A DNA stretch of 64,000 nt, taken from NCBI RefSeq assembly GCF_003045775.1, contig NZ_PXNS01000001.1, forward strand, positions 434,001 through 498,000, given 5' to 3'. How positions within the stretch are numbered: the stretch's first letter is position 1; every line of letters begins with the position of its first letter. Of the stretch, positions 27,372-36,919 are shown one piece after another. Both the position numbers and the translations under genes were made by a program. The notes below the pieces were generated by a model. That model was not told the origin of the DNA and searched no databases. It saw nothing but the letters and a program-made list of their open reading frames with translations. Source of the DNA: Halomonas litopenaei. Lineage in GTDB: Bacteria > Pseudomonadota > Gammaproteobacteria > Pseudomonadales > Halomonadaceae.

Positions 27372-27752
27372 TCATCGCTTCCTATGAGTCCCTGTTAGCC
27401 AGGGGCGCAGTCGGGCGAAGCCCAGATAGCCGATGTCCAGCAGTCCACGCAAACCGGGTACGCTGCTTAGCTGCACCCAACGGCGATGACCCAGCGTCGC
27501 GTACAATGCGCGAGTGGCATCCATGCCGATGAACCAGCGACCTGTGGCGTCGCGCAGGTGCAGCTTGCCCAGCATGTCATCGAAGCGCTGGCCCCAGGCC
27601 TCGGCGCAAAAATCGTCGTCGCGGATATCGATAAAGTGGATCAGCCGGCTGCGCGGATGCCGCCTCAGCCAGGCGATCTCCTTGCGGCATAGTGGGCACT
27701 GACCATCATGAAACAGCGCAAGCGGTGTGGCGAGTGTCTCGAACCGATTCAT
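27372..27752 (-). CDS. DCC-family thiol-disulfide oxidoreductase-like protein (DUF393)
   Basis: This 126-residue protein carries the family motif FHDGQCPLCRKE near residues 13-24, with the CPLC active-site-like pair, and the GMDATRALYATLG segment. DUF393 (DCC) proteins have thioredoxin-like features and are often beside photolyase genes. ATG at 27752 has AGGGAG upstream and overlaps the photolyase stop by four bases, so the two genes form one unit. Redox function is inferred from the family. Confidence 0.9.
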   Translation of the reverse strand: MNRFETLATPLALFHDGQCPLCRKEIAWLRRHPRSRLIHFIDIRDDDFCAEAWGQRFDDMLGKLHLRDATGRWFIGMDATRALYATLGHRRWVQLSSVPGLRGLLDIGYLGFARLRPWLTGTHRKR

Positions 27753-29329
27753 GGATTCGCTCCCTGAGGTCGATAGCCGTCGCGGTGGGGACCCTGACCG
27801 TAGCTCGGTTCGCATGCCAGGTTGTCGAGAAAGGACGTGGCCTGGCGGCGCATGGCGCTGCGCTTGTCATCGCTCATGCGGCGCAGCGAGCCATAGATCA
27901 GCTTCATGCGAGGATTGCTCGCCAGGGTGTCGGCGTGACGTTCGAGAAAGTCCCAGTAGAGGCTGTTGAAGGGACAGGCGTCTTCGCCCAGGGTCTTTTT
28001 CACGTCATAGCGACAGTGGCGGCAATGGTCAGACATCCGATCGATGTACTTGCCTGACGCACAGTAGGGCTTCGAGCCCATCAGTCCACCGTCGGCGTGC
28101 AACACCATGCCAAGCGTATTGGGCAATTCGACCCATTCGCAGGCGTCGGCGTAGACCGCCAGGTACCAGTCGCACAGGGCCTCGGGGCTGACGTCGCACA
28201 GCAGAGCAAAGTTGCCGGTCACCATCAGACGCTGGATATGGTGCGCGTAGGCGTTGTCCCGGGTCATGCCGATCGCGCGGGATAGACAGCGCATGCCGGT
28301 GTCACCGCTCCAGTAGAAGTGGGGCAGACCCCTGCGGGCCTGCAAGGCGTTATAGCCCTTGTAGTCCGGCATACGGGTCCAGTAGATGCCCCTGACGTAC
28401 TCTCGCCAGCCGAGGATCTGGCGGATAAAACCTTCCACCGCATTGATCGGTGCATGCCCCTCGAGATAAGCGGTTTCGGCGGCCTCGCAGACCTCTCTCG
28501 GGCTGAGCAGGCCAAGGTTCATGGGAGCGGACAGGCGCGAGTGGAAGAGAAAGGGATCGCTGTCGCTGATGGCGTCCTGGACGTCACCGAAGCTCGGCAG
28601 CAGGTGATCGATGAAGTGTCTGAGATCGACCAGCGCCTGGCGTCGGGTGACCGGCCAGTGGAAGCCATCCAGACGACCGAAGTGTTCATCGAAGTGTTCC
28701 TCCACCAGTGTCAGCACCTCACGGGTCAAGTCGTCGACGGTGTGGCGGGGAGGCTTGGGCAGCGTGTAGTGCTGGGGCAGGGGCCGTCGGTTGTCCTTGT
28801 CGAAGTTCCACTGGCCGCCCATGGGTTCATCGCCCTCCATCAGCAGGCCGGTGCGGCGACGCATCAGTCGATAGAAGCCCTCCATGCGAGGCTGCCGGCG
28901 ATGGGACAACCAGTCGCCGAATTCACCAGGCGTGCAGTAGAAGCGGTCGTCCTCGACCCATTGCCAGGGTATCCCGCCCTGGCGGCGCTCCATGGCATCC
29001 AGCAGCCGCCATTCGCCGGGCCTTGTGGTGACAATCCGCGAACAGTCGTAGGCTTGCGCGAGGCGTTCCGCCTCCGCCAGCAGGCCATGGGCGTTGTCCG
29101 GATCATCGAGGGCGCTGTAGTGGACGCGATAGCCCTTGTCGCGAAGAGTGGCGGCGAAGTGGCGCATGGCCGACAGCATCATGGCGATCTTCTGAGGATG
29201 ATGCGGCACGTAGCGGCCTTCCTCGGCGACCTCGCACAGCGCGACGACGTCGTCGTCGCCAGTGGTCTGCAAGAGTCCGAGGTCCAGGCTCAACTGGTCG
29301 CCGGTGATCAGGATCAAGGATCTGGACAT
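27749..29329 (-). CDS. FeS-containing cryptochrome/photolyase (PhrB/CryB type, (6-4)-photolyase-like)
   Basis: This 526-residue protein belongs to the FeS-BCP photolyase group. The N-terminus is a Rossmann antenna domain (ILITGDQLSLD), the C-terminus is the FAD domain, and four Cys suited to a 4Fe-4S cluster lie in LLCDVSPEALC, HCRHCRYDV and EDACPFN (last 150 residues). Members repair (6-4) photoproducts or act as light sensors. ATG at 29329 is preferred; an in-frame ATG 33 bp upstream would place the TTGTACAA motif inside the gene. It is divergent from hemH. Confidence 0.92.
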   Translation of the reverse strand: MSRSLILITGDQLSLDLGLLQTTGDDDVVALCEVAEEGRYVPHHPQKIAMMLSAMRHFAATLRDKGYRVHYSALDDPDNAHGLLAEAERLAQAYDCSRIVTTRPGEWRLLDAMERRQGGIPWQWVEDDRFYCTPGEFGDWLSHRRQPRMEGFYRLMRRRTGLLMEGDEPMGGQWNFDKDNRRPLPQHYTLPKPPRHTVDDLTREVLTLVEEHFDEHFGRLDGFHWPVTRRQALVDLRHFIDHLLPSFGDVQDAISDSDPFLFHSRLSAPMNLGLLSPREVCEAAETAYLEGHAPINAVEGFIRQILGWREYVRGIYWTRMPDYKGYNALQARRGLPHFYWSGDTGMRCLSRAIGMTRDNAYAHHIQRLMVTGNFALLCDVSPEALCDWYLAVYADACEWVELPNTLGMVLHADGGLMGSKPYCASGKYIDRMSDHCRHCRYDVKKTLGEDACPFNSLYWDFLERHADTLASNPRMKLIYGSLRRMSDDKRSAMRRQATSFLDNLACEPSYGQGPHRDGYRPQGANP

Positions 29330-29343
29330 GGGTTCACCAAAAA

Positions 29344-29351
29344 TTGTACAA
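29344..29351. promoter_or_regulatory. TTGTACAA palindrome upstream of the FeS-type photolyase
   Basis: An 8-bp perfect palindrome lies in AAAAATTGTACAA, 15 bp upstream of the preferred photolyase start and about 87 bp from hemH. The 12-mer AAAAATTGTACA recurs at the other photolyase (36789-36800). MerR-type light regulators (LitR) recognise TGTACA-like words; that link is inference. Confidence 0.55.
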
Positions 29352-29437
29352 ATCTTCTTCATAGTAACACTTCATTCGAGCCTGATACCCACCGGTGATA
29401 GGCTTTGTGCATTCGTTACCAAGAGGAAGTCACCTTC

Positions 29438-30508
29438 ATGGATCAGTCCGTTCCCCCCTCAGTGGTGGAGGCCCATCGCCCGGAGCAGGCGCCGGTCGAC
29501 CACCCCGCCGTCGCACGTGAAAAGATCGGCGTGCTGGTCGCCAACCTGGGTACGCCGGACGATACCGACTACTGGTCCATGCGCCGCTATCTCAGCGAAT
29601 TTCTGTCGGACCAGCGGGTGGTCGACTATCCGCGCTGGCTCTGGCAGCCACTGCTGCAGTTGATCATCCTGAGTCGCCGGCCATTTGCTTCCGGGGCGGC
29701 CTATCGCAGCATCTGGAACACCGACAAGGACGAGAGTCCATTGCTGACCATCACCAGAAGCCAGAGCGAGAAGCTGTCGACGAGGCTGCGCGCTGAGCTG
29801 GGGGACTCGATCGAGGTCAGCTTCGGCATGCGCTACGGCAATCCTTCCACCGACAAGGCGCTCAAGGAGCTGGAGGAGAAGGGATGTCGGCGTATCCTGT
29901 TCTTCCCGCTGTATCCCCAGTACGGCTCGCCCACTACCGCCACCGCCTGCGATCAGTTCTTCCGTCAGCTGATGAAGCGCAAGTGGCAGCCATCGGTGCG
30001 AACGGTGCCGGCCTACTTCGACGAGCCGGGCTACATCGAGGCCCTGGCCGCCTCGGTCAGCGAACGCCTGGAGAACGAGACGCACCAGCCTTCGGTGGTG
30101 GTGGCGTCCTATCACGGCGTACCCAAGCGCTTTCTGGAGGAAGGCGACCCCTACTACTGTCAGTGCAGGAAGACCACGCGACTGCTGCGCGAACGGCTGG
30201 GGCAGGCCGAGGACGAGGTGGTTACCGCCTTCCAGTCCAAGTTCGGGCCTGAAGAATGGGTGGGCCCCGCCACCGTCGACAAGGTGGCGGAGCTGGCGCG
30301 TCAGGGTCACAAGAGTATCGCCGTACTGTCCCCCGCCTTCAGCGCCGACTGCGTGGAGACCCTGGAAGAGATCGAGGAAGAGATCCGCGACGCCTTCATG
30401 GAGGCCGGCGGCGAGCACTTCATCTACATTCCGTGTCTCAACGATCGCGACGACCATATCGCGGTGCTGGCCGATATCGTCAAGCGCGAACTGGGCGGCT
30501 GGATCTGA
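29438..30508 (+). CDS. hemH: Ferrochelatase
   Basis: This 356-residue protein matches HemH: GVLVANLGTPDDTDYWSMRRYLSEFL near residue 28, the active-site His in ASYHGVPKRFLEEGDPYYCQC near 222, and the acidic CVETLEEIEEE near 304. It inserts Fe2+ into protoporphyrin IX, the last step of protohaem synthesis. ATG at 29438 has GAGGA upstream. A 22-residue leader before the core is slightly longer than in E. coli. It is divergent from the photolyase and ends in a strong hairpin. Confidence 0.96.
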   Translation: MDQSVPPSVVEAHRPEQAPVDHPAVAREKIGVLVANLGTPDDTDYWSMRRYLSEFLSDQRVVDYPRWLWQPLLQLIILSRRPFASGAAYRSIWNTDKDESPLLTITRSQSEKLSTRLRAELGDSIEVSFGMRYGNPSTDKALKELEEKGCRRILFFPLYPQYGSPTTATACDQFFRQLMKRKWQPSVRTVPAYFDEPGYIEALAASVSERLENETHQPSVVVASYHGVPKRFLEEGDPYYCQCRKTTRLLRERLGQAEDEVVTAFQSKFGPEEWVGPATVDKVAELARQGHKSIAVLSPAFSADCVETLEEIEEEIRDAFMEAGGEHFIYIPCLNDRDDHIAVLADIVKRELGGWI

Positions 30509-30534
30509 TCGCTCGGCCTTTCGCGCCACGATAG

Positions 30535-30580
30535 CCAGACACAGAACGGGCAGCCCATGGGCTGCCCGTTTCGTGTCTGG
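30535..30580 (+). terminator. Hairpin terminator after hemH
   Basis: A long interrupted stem spans CCAGACAC...GTGTCTGG with core GAACGGGCAGCC / GGGCTGCCCGTT. The run of T is short, but the stem is very strong. Confidence 0.8.
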
Positions 30581-30594
30581 CTTGCATGATGCCC

Positions 30595-30736
30595 AGGCTT
30601 TGTACGAAAAGCCGGCGAGCGATGGTTAGACAAGGCAAAAATCGGTGAGAAAGCGCAGTTTACGAGGTGTAAATGAGCATTTTGACCTGATTTTTAACGC
30701 CGTATTACCGAGCGCAGGCACTTTTCGAACAAGCCT
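30595..30736. mobile_element. 142-bp full-length palindromic MITE-like element
   Basis: The ends are inverted (AGGCTTTGTACGAAAAG at 30595-30611 against CTTTTCGAACAAGCCT at 30721-30736), and the interior continues as an imperfect palindrome around TTTACGAGGTGTAAA near 30658-30672. It encodes nothing. Its last base is the first base (plus strand) of the mrpG stop codon TAA. I see no clear target-site duplication. I recall similar sequences in other halophilic gammaproteobacteria but cannot confirm it here. Confidence 0.7.
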
Positions 30737-31119
30737 TAGTCTCGGTCGGGGTGGGGCACCGGCTTATCCCCAACCTCCTCCTCACGGAATTCGAGCGGCT
30801 TGCCGCGGGTCTTGTCCAGATACTTGAGGCGCTGGTGCAGGCCAGTCTTGGCCAGCATGTGGGCGCTTACCGGGGCGGTGATGAACAGGAACAGGGTGAT
30901 CAGCATCTCCTGTAGGTGGGTGCCTTCCTGGGTGGCGCTGAAGTACACCATGGAGCCGGACAGGATGCAGCCCATGCCCAGGGTGGTGGCCTTGGTCGGG
31001 CCGTGCAGACGCATGTAGAAGTCCCGCAGGTGGGCCATGCCCAGCGAGCCGATGAAGGCAAACAGCCCGCCGGCGATCAGCAGCACCGAGATCAGCCCCT
31101 CGAGAATGACGTAGAACAT
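30736..31119 (-). CDS. mnhG: Na+/H+ antiporter Mrp subunit G
   Basis: This 127-residue protein has three membrane helices and the MnhG motifs SLGMAHLRDFYMRLHGPTKATTLG near residues 25-48. It is the last gene of the six-gene mrp operon (A/B fused, C, D, E, F, G). Its stop codon touches the palindromic element at 30595-30736, so the extreme C-terminus may have been set by that insertion. Confidence 0.95.
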   Translation of the reverse strand: MFYVILEGLISVLLIAGGLFAFIGSLGMAHLRDFYMRLHGPTKATTLGMGCILSGSMVYFSATQEGTHLQEMLITLFLFITAPVSAHMLAKTGLHQRLKYLDKTRGKPLEFREEEVGDKPVPHPDRD

Positions 31120-31134
31120 GGAATTCTCCCGAAG

Positions 31135-31404
31135 TTACTCGATGATATCGCCGCGCAGCAGATACTTGCAGACGGCAATGGTGCTGATGAAGCCGAGCAG
31201 CGCGATCAGCAGCGCGGCTTCGAAGTAGGTCTTGGAGTTGAGCCACACTCCCATCAGGATGATCAGGGCGATGGAGTTCACGTACATGGTATCCAGCGCC
31301 AGGATCCTGTCGGGCATGTCCGGGCCCACGGTCAGGCGAAACAGGTTCAGCAGCAGCGCCAGGCAGACCAGCGCCAAACTGATGGTCAAGGCGGTGTCTA
31401 GCAT
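31135..31404 (-). CDS. mnhF: Na+/H+ antiporter Mrp subunit F
   Basis: This 89-residue protein has three membrane helices and the MnhF core RLTVGPDMPDRILALDTMYVN near residues 27-47. It overlaps the mnhE end by seven bases and lies 15 bp before mnhG. Subunit F is a small part of the antiporter membrane core. Confidence 0.95.
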   Translation of the reverse strand: MLDTALTISLALVCLALLLNLFRLTVGPDMPDRILALDTMYVNSIALIILMGVWLNSKTYFEAALLIALLGFISTIAVCKYLLRGDIIE

Positions 31405-31898
31405 TCGAAGATCTCCTTCAGCGGCTGCTCGTAGCGTTCGCGGATGGTGCGGATCAGGGTCTGTTCGTCACGCACGTCCAGAGCGTGGATCAGCAGCGTC
31501 TTGCCGTCCATGCGCAGGTTGGCCGACACCGTTCCTGGGGTCAGGGTGATGGTGCTGGCCAGCAGGGTGATGGTGAATCGCTCCTCGAGCATCAGCGGAT
31601 ACTCGACGAAGTGGGGCCGAGTGCGGCGCCAGGGATTGATGATGATCCAGGCCACCTGCATGTTGGCCACCACGATGTCACCGATCACCCGGAAGAAGAA
31701 GCGCAGCAGTTTCCAGGGCTTCTTTACACCGGGCTGCATGTCCCAGAAGGGGTAGGTCAGCCAGGGGATGAGCACGGCCAGAAAGCCGCCAAGCAGCAGG
31801 TGACCGACCGAGACCGTGTTGACCAGCAACAGCCACACGACCAGCAGCAGCAGGCTGAGCAGCGGTGTCGGCAGTAGTGAGCGAGTGCGTCGGTTCAT
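31398..31898 (-). CDS. mnhE: Na+/H+ antiporter Mrp subunit E
   Basis: ATG at 31898 gives 166 residues starting MNRRTRSLLPTP and overlaps the mnhD stop by four bases. Two N-terminal membrane helices are followed by the MnhE domain with VANMQVAWIIINPWRR and ITLTPGTVSANL. A longer in-frame reading lies inside mnhD and is not supported. Confidence 0.95.
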   Translation of the reverse strand: MNRRTRSLLPTPLLSLLLLVVWLLLVNTVSVGHLLLGGFLAVLIPWLTYPFWDMQPGVKKPWKLLRFFFRVIGDIVVANMQVAWIIINPWRRTRPHFVEYPLMLEERFTITLLASTITLTPGTVSANLRMDGKTLLIHALDVRDEQTLIRTIRERYEQPLKEIFEC

Positions 31899-33400
31899 TG
31901 GGCGTCTCCCTGATCGATCAGAACGGCCTGAATCATCGGTTGCGGGTCGCTCAACTGTTCTGCCGTGGCCTCGGTGTAGCCGGCCAGGGGGCCGGCGAGG
32001 ATCACCAGCAACGGCGACGATGCCAGCAGCCAGCCGGTGCCCGCCCACTGCCAGGGGGACAGCGAATCGCCGTCATCGCTGGCCTGGCTGCGCCAGAACA
32101 GGGTGGACCCTGCCCGCGAGAGCGCCACGATGGCGCACAGGCCGGTGGCCAGCAGCAGAGGCCAGAACCAGAGACGTTGGGCGCTGTCGCCGGCGTTCAT
32201 CAGCATGACCTTGCCCAGCGCCCCGGACAGCGGGGGCAGGCCCGCCACCGCCATGGACCCGATCAGGAACATCAGGCCCAGCGCCGTGGCGTTGCGCGGT
32301 ATCCGGCCGCGCACCAGGCGGGTACCGGCCTTGCCACGCTGGACGCCGATCATGTCCGCCAGCAGGAACAGCCCGCCGGTGACCAGGGTGGTGTGCACCA
32401 GATAGAACAGGAGGCCCGATACCGCCACGGGGGAGCGCATGCCGACGCCGGCGAGCAGGGTGCCCACCGACACCAGTACCAGATAGGCCACCAGTAGGCG
32501 CAGGTCGCGGGCGGCCAGCACGCCGACACCGGCAATCGCCAGGGTGCCAAGCGACAGCCACCACACCCAGCTCTGCTCAAGCGCCTCCAGGGGACCTGCC
32601 TGGTCGCCGAAGACCAGCCAGTAGACCCGCAGGATGGCGTAGACGCCGATCTTGGTCATCACCGCAAACAGGGCGGCCACCGGCGGCGGCGCGCTGGCGT
32701 AGGCCCGCGGGAGCCAGAAATACAGTGGCAGTACCGCCGCCTTGAGGCCAAATACCACCAGCAGCAGCAGAGCGCCGGCGACGACCATGCCCTGACGCTC
32801 TCCCGGCAGCTGACTCACCGCCTGGGCCATGTCCGCCATGTTGAGAGTGCCGGTAGCCCCGTACAGCAGCCCCACGGCGAACAGGAACAGCGCCGATCCC
32901 GCCAGGTTGAGCACGGCGTAGTGGACCGCCGACTGGATGCGCGCCTTGCCACCACCGTGGACCAGCAGGGCGTAGGAGGCCAGCAGCAGCACCTCGAAGA
33001 ACACGAACAGGTTGAACAGGTCGCCGGTCAGGAAGGCGCCGTTGATTCCCATCAGCTGCAGCTGGAACAGGCCGTGGAAGTTGCTGCCCTTCTCGTCGTC
33101 GCCGCCGCAGGCGAACAGTACCGCACCAACCGCCAGCATCGAGGTCACGAACAGCATCAGTGCCGATAGCCGGTCCAGCACCATGATGATGCCGAAGGGC
33201 GGCTGCCAGTTGCCCAGGGCGTAGTACTGGATCTCGCCGCTGGCCGCCTGGCGCAGCAGCATCACGCTGATCACCAGCAGCGCCAGGGTGGTGGCAAGGC
33301 CGAGACCACGCTTGAGCGTGGCATTGCCGAATCGGGTCAGCAGCAGCGCCACCGCTGCTGCCAGCGGCAGCACGATGGGCATCACGATCAGGTGGGACAT
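31895..33400 (-). CDS. mnhD: Na+/H+ antiporter Mrp subunit D
   Basis: This 501-residue protein with about 14 helices belongs to the NuoL/M/N-type antiporter family, with ALLVHGGGKARIQSAVHYAVLNLAGSALFL split over two helices and the conserved Lys in FGLKAAVLPLYFWLPRAYASAPPP near residue 222. With MrpA it forms the proton/sodium translocating part. It overlaps mnhC and mnhE. Confidence 0.96.
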   Translation of the reverse strand: MSHLIVMPIVLPLAAAVALLLTRFGNATLKRGLGLATTLALLVISVMLLRQAASGEIQYYALGNWQPPFGIIMVLDRLSALMLFVTSMLAVGAVLFACGGDDEKGSNFHGLFQLQLMGINGAFLTGDLFNLFVFFEVLLLASYALLVHGGGKARIQSAVHYAVLNLAGSALFLFAVGLLYGATGTLNMADMAQAVSQLPGERQGMVVAGALLLLVVFGLKAAVLPLYFWLPRAYASAPPPVAALFAVMTKIGVYAILRVYWLVFGDQAGPLEALEQSWVWWLSLGTLAIAGVGVLAARDLRLLVAYLVLVSVGTLLAGVGMRSPVAVSGLLFYLVHTTLVTGGLFLLADMIGVQRGKAGTRLVRGRIPRNATALGLMFLIGSMAVAGLPPLSGALGKVMLMNAGDSAQRLWFWPLLLATGLCAIVALSRAGSTLFWRSQASDDGDSLSPWQWAGTGWLLASSPLLVILAGPLAGYTEATAEQLSDPQPMIQAVLIDQGDAQ

Positions 33401-33744
33401 CAGCGTCGCTCCTCCTTGTCCTCGGCCTTGCGCCCGTCCACGTGGTCATTGCCCATGTCGCCCCGTGCACGCATCGCCAGGATCACCGCGAAGGCGGTCA
33501 TGGCGAAGCCAATGACGATGGCCGTCAGCACCAGCGCCTGGGGCAGCGGATCGCTGTAGTCGCTCTTGCCGTCGATGATGGCGGAACCACCGGTGGTCAG
33601 TCCGCCCATGGAGAACAGAAAGAGGTTGGTGGCGTAGGAGAGAAGCGTCAGACCGACCACCACTGGGAAGGTTCGGCCGCGCAGCATCAGATACAGGCCA
33701 CTGGCGGCGAGCACGCCGGTCGTTATGGCATAGAGCATTTCCAT
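33400..33744 (-). CDS. mnhC: Na+/H+ antiporter Mrp subunit C
   Basis: ATG at 33744 gives 114 residues, a NuoK-like three-helix protein with LTLLSYATNLFLFSMGG and DPLPQALVLTAIVIGFAMTAF. It starts one base after the mnhA/B stop and overlaps mnhD by one base. The longer frame upstream is inside the preceding gene. Confidence 0.96.
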   Translation of the reverse strand: MEMLYAITTGVLAASGLYLMLRGRTFPVVVGLTLLSYATNLFLFSMGGLTTGGSAIIDGKSDYSDPLPQALVLTAIVIGFAMTAFAVILAMRARGDMGNDHVDGRKAEDKEERR

Positions 33745-33745
33745 G

Positions 33746-36598
33746 TCACACGGTCTCCTTGCCGTCGGGGGTGGGGTCGTCGGTGCGGTGCAGGCCGCGT
33801 TCCGTCGCGTCATGGTCTTCCTTGGCCGGACGGTGGGGGGTGGTCACCTTGCCCAGGTTGGCCAGGATCATCAGGGTCGCACCGACCACCGCCAGATAGA
33901 CACCGAGATCGAACAGCATCGCGGTGGCCAGTTCGATATCGCCGATCAGCGGGATATGGAAATGGCCGAAGGACGAGGTCAGGAAGGGTGCGCCGAACAG
34001 CCAGCTGCCGAAGCCAGTCAGGGCGGCGACACCGACGCCGAGGATCGCCACCGGCTGGTAGGGGAAGTCGAGACGCTTCTGGGTCCAGGCAACGCCCCGG
34101 GCCATGTACACCAGAATCAGCCCCACCGCGGTGATCAGGCCGGCGATAAAGCCGCCACCGGGCTGGTTGTGGCCACGCAGGAAGATGAACACCGACACCA
34201 GCAGTGCCAGCGGCAGTACCGTCTGGGAGATGGTGGTCAGAATCATCGGGTAGCGGTCCGGTGCCCAGATGCGTCCCTCGCTGTCGCTGTGAGGCATGAA
34301 CAGGCGCAGACGGTTGAGCAGCTTGAAGATGGCGAGACCGGCGATCGCCAGCACCGTGATCTCGCCCAGGGTGTCGAAGCCACGGAAGTCGACCAGGATG
34401 ACATTGACTACATTGTGGCCGCCGCCGCCGGGCACGCTGTTGTCGAGGAAGAAGTCCGAGATGCTTTCGGTGTCGCGGGTCAGCACGGTGTAGTTGAGTC
34501 CGGCGATCACCCCGCCCAGACCGGTACACAGCACCAGGTCGCGCAGCGCCCGCGCCGGGGTGGATTCCCGAGGGGTCTTCTGGGGCAGGAAGAACAGCGC
34601 CAGCATCAGCAGGATCATGGTGACCACCTCGACCGATAGCTGGGTCAACGCCAGGTCCGGTGCCGAGAAGCGGGCAAAGGTCAGTGATACCAGCAGGCCC
34701 ACCACCGACAGCATCAGCAGCGAGATCAGACGATGGCGATGGGTAATGGCGGTACCGATGCCGGTGAACACCAGCAGCAGGGCGCCGACCAGCAGCACGC
34801 CGTCCACCGGTTGGTTGCCCTTGGCCCCGGTCAGGGTATCCATCTGGGCCAGACCGATGGCGCCGACCACCAGGGAGGCGGTCAGCAGCAGGGTCATGAA
34901 GCGCTGCAGCGAGGCGTTGTCGACGCATTCGGTGATGCGCTCGGCGCGATCGCCGATGCACTGGATGACACCCTCGAAGATACGGCTGGCATCACGCGGC
35001 GGGAAGTCCCGCACGAACTGGCGAATCTTGCGATGCAGGATATAGGTGATGACGCCGGCGACCAGGGCCACGGCGCTCATCGCCAGCGGCAGGTTGAAGC
35101 CGTGCCACAGGGCCAGGTGGAACTCCAGCGGCTCGAGCAGCACCGCCTCGACCGCAGGCGCCATCAGCCAGGTGGCCATCAGCGCCGGGAACAGGCCGAC
35201 CAGGATACACAGCACTGCCAACAGCTCCGCCGGAGCCCGCATCAGATGGGGCGGCTCGTGCGGCGTCTTGGGCGGCGCGTGGCGCGGAGGGGAGAAGAAC
35301 ACCGCGTGGACCAGCCGCGCGGAATAGGCCACCGACAGCACGCCGCCAATGGTGGCCAGTACCGGCAGCACCAGGCTGAGGCCACCGAAGGCGTGGGTCT
35401 CGAGGGCCTCGGTGAAGAACATTTCCTTGGAGATGAAGCCATTGAACAGCGGCACGCCCGCCATGGCGGCGCCGGTGATGCTCATCACCACGCAGGTGAC
35501 CGGCATCGCCTTGGCCAGTTTGCCCAGCCGGGCCAGGTCGCGGGTGCCGGCCTCATGGTCGATGATCCCCGAACACATGAACAGTGCGGCCTTGAAGGTG
35601 GCGTGGTTGAGGATATGAAACAGCGCCGCCAGGACCGCCATGGGGCTGCCGATGCCCAGCAGTACGGTGATCAGGCCCAGATGGCTGACGGTGGAGAACG
35701 CCAGGATACCCTTGAGATCCGCCTTGATCAGAGCAAACCAGGCGGCATACACCATGGTGACGATACCGATCACGGTCACGATGGCCGACCACAGCTCACT
35801 GCCGGCGATGGCGGGATGCAGGCGCGCCATCAGGAAGATCCCCGCCTTGACCATGGTGGCGGAGTGCAGGTACGCAGACACCGGAGTCGGTGCCGCCATG
35901 GCATGGGGTAGCCAGAAGTGGAACGGGAACTGGGCGGACTTGGCGAAGGCGCCGAGCAGCACCAGGACCAGCATCAGCGGGTAGCGCGGGTCGGCCAGGA
36001 TCGTCTCGCCGCTTTCCAGCACCACCTGCATGTCGAGACTGCCGACGATATCGCCCAGCAGCAGAAAGCCCGCCAGCAGGGCGAGGCCACCGGCGCCAGT
36101 GACCGTCATCGCCATGCGCGCGCCCTTGCGCGCCTCCGAGCGGTGTGACCAGAAACCGATCAGCAGGAAGGATGACAGGCTGGTCAACTCCCAGAAGAAC
36201 CACAGCACCAGCAGGTTGTCGGCCATGGCGATGCCCACCATGGAGGCCATGAACAGGATCAGGTAGGCGTAGAAGCGGGCGTAGTTCTCGCTGGCGTCGA
36301 GATAGTAGTGGGCGTACAGGATGATCAGCAGGCCGATGCCCAGGATCAGCACATTGAACAGCAGTGACAGGCCATCGAGGCGAAAGGCCAGGTCCAGCCC
36401 CAGTTGGGGCACCCAGCTCAGGGAGACCCGAGGGATATCCCCGGCACCCAGGGCGGGCAGCTGGGCCAGGGTCATGGCCAGGGCAATGGCGGGAAGGACC
36501 GCCGTGGCGAGGGTGCAAAGAGGGCGGCCTCTAGATCCGGTCAATGCGGGGACCAGCACACCGAGAAGGGGGAGCAAGGGAATCCATAGCAAAGTCAT
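33746..36598 (-). CDS. mnhA: Na+/H+ antiporter Mrp subunits A and B fused (MrpAB)
   Basis: This 950-residue protein has the NuoL-like MrpA core ([52 protein letters not shown] split over helices near residues 220-255), a middle DUF4040-type region ([14 protein letters not shown]), and the MrpB domain ([17 protein letters not shown] near 830-846) in one chain. Fused A/B is the group 2 arrangement known from Pseudomonas and Halomonas. The antiporter exchanges cytoplasmic Na+ or K+ for H+, matching a halophilic lifestyle. It is the first gene of the operon. Confidence 0.96.
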   Translation of the reverse strand: MTLLWIPLLPLLGVLVPALTGSRGRPLCTLATAVLPAIALAMTLAQLPALGAGDIPRVSLSWVPQLGLDLAFRLDGLSLLFNVLILGIGLLIILYAHYYLDASENYARFYAYLILFMASMVGIAMADNLLVLWFFWELTSLSSFLLIGFWSHRSEARKGARMAMTVTGAGGLALLAGFLLLGDIVGSLDMQVVLESGETILADPRYPLMLVLVLLGAFAKSAQFPFHFWLPHAMAAPTPVSAYLHSATMVKAGIFLMARLHPAIAGSELWSAIVTVIGIVTMVYAAWFALIKADLKGILAFSTVSHLGLITVLLGIGSPMAVLAALFHILNHATFKAALFMCSGIIDHEAGTRDLARLGKLAKAMPVTCVVMSITGAAMAGVPLFNGFISKEMFFTEALETHAFGGLSLVLPVLATIGGVLSVAYSARLVHAVFFSPPRHAPPKTPHEPPHLMRAPAELLAVLCILVGLFPALMATWLMAPAVEAVLLEPLEFHLALWHGFNLPLAMSAVALVAGVITYILHRKIRQFVRDFPPRDASRIFEGVIQCIGDRAERITECVDNASLQRFMTLLLTASLVVGAIGLAQMDTLTGAKGNQPVDGVLLVGALLLVFTGIGTAITHRHRLISLLMLSVVGLLVSLTFARFSAPDLALTQLSVEVVTMILLMLALFFLPQKTPRESTPARALRDLVLCTGLGGVIAGLNYTVLTRDTESISDFFLDNSVPGGGGHNVVNVILVDFRGFDTLGEITVLAIAGLAIFKLLNRLRLFMPHSDSEGRIWAPDRYPMILTTISQTVLPLALLVSVFIFLRGHNQPGGGFIAGLITAVGLILVYMARGVAWTQKRLDFPYQPVAILGVGVAALTGFGSWLFGAPFLTSSFGHFHIPLIGDIELATAMLFDLGVYLAVVGATLMILANLGKVTTPHRPAKEDHDATERGLHRTDDPTPDGKETV

Positions 36599-36919
36599 CT
36601 GTCGGTCATCCTGCCTGTCCTTGAACGTGGTGAGCGCCGCGATGGTCTGAAAACACGAGCCCTCACAATGCCTTGGCCTACCGCCAGGGGTGTTGATTCA
36701 GCTCACCCTGAAGCGCCGACCCACTTTACCCGAAAGATGGACGGACCGCTGCCCCGTGCGGATTCAACGTGATAGCCGTAGGCGCTCTAAAAATTGTACA
36801 TGTAGTGTACAAGGCCTATATATTATCGCTATGCAGTAGGGCAATGCCTCCGTCGGTAGCGCACGATCTGTGCCCACGGGGCGCGTGCCGCGAATCCTCA
36901 GGCCTGTCGGGAGCGTGAC
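36599..36919. other. Divergent intergenic region between mrp operon and DASH-type photolyase
   Basis: This 321-bp region holds two divergent promoters and no gene. On the photolyase side it contains TTGTACA-N5-TGTACAA (36794-36812) followed by the AT-rich GGCCTATATATTATCG, which offers several -10 hexamers (TATATA at 17 bp, TATATT at 19 bp from TTGTAC). A 19-bp spacer would fit a MerR-type promoter. The mrp promoter was not resolved. Confidence 0.55.
36794..36812. promoter_or_regulatory. TTGTACA-N5-TGTACAA operator-like dyad upstream of the DASH-type photolyase
   Basis: Perfect 7-bp inverted repeats flank TGTAG, about 108 bp upstream of the photolyase ATG, overlapping a possible -35 (TTGTAC). 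The word AAAAATTGTACA is shared with the photolyase at 29329. Likely operator; the regulator is not in the window. Confidence 0.7.
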
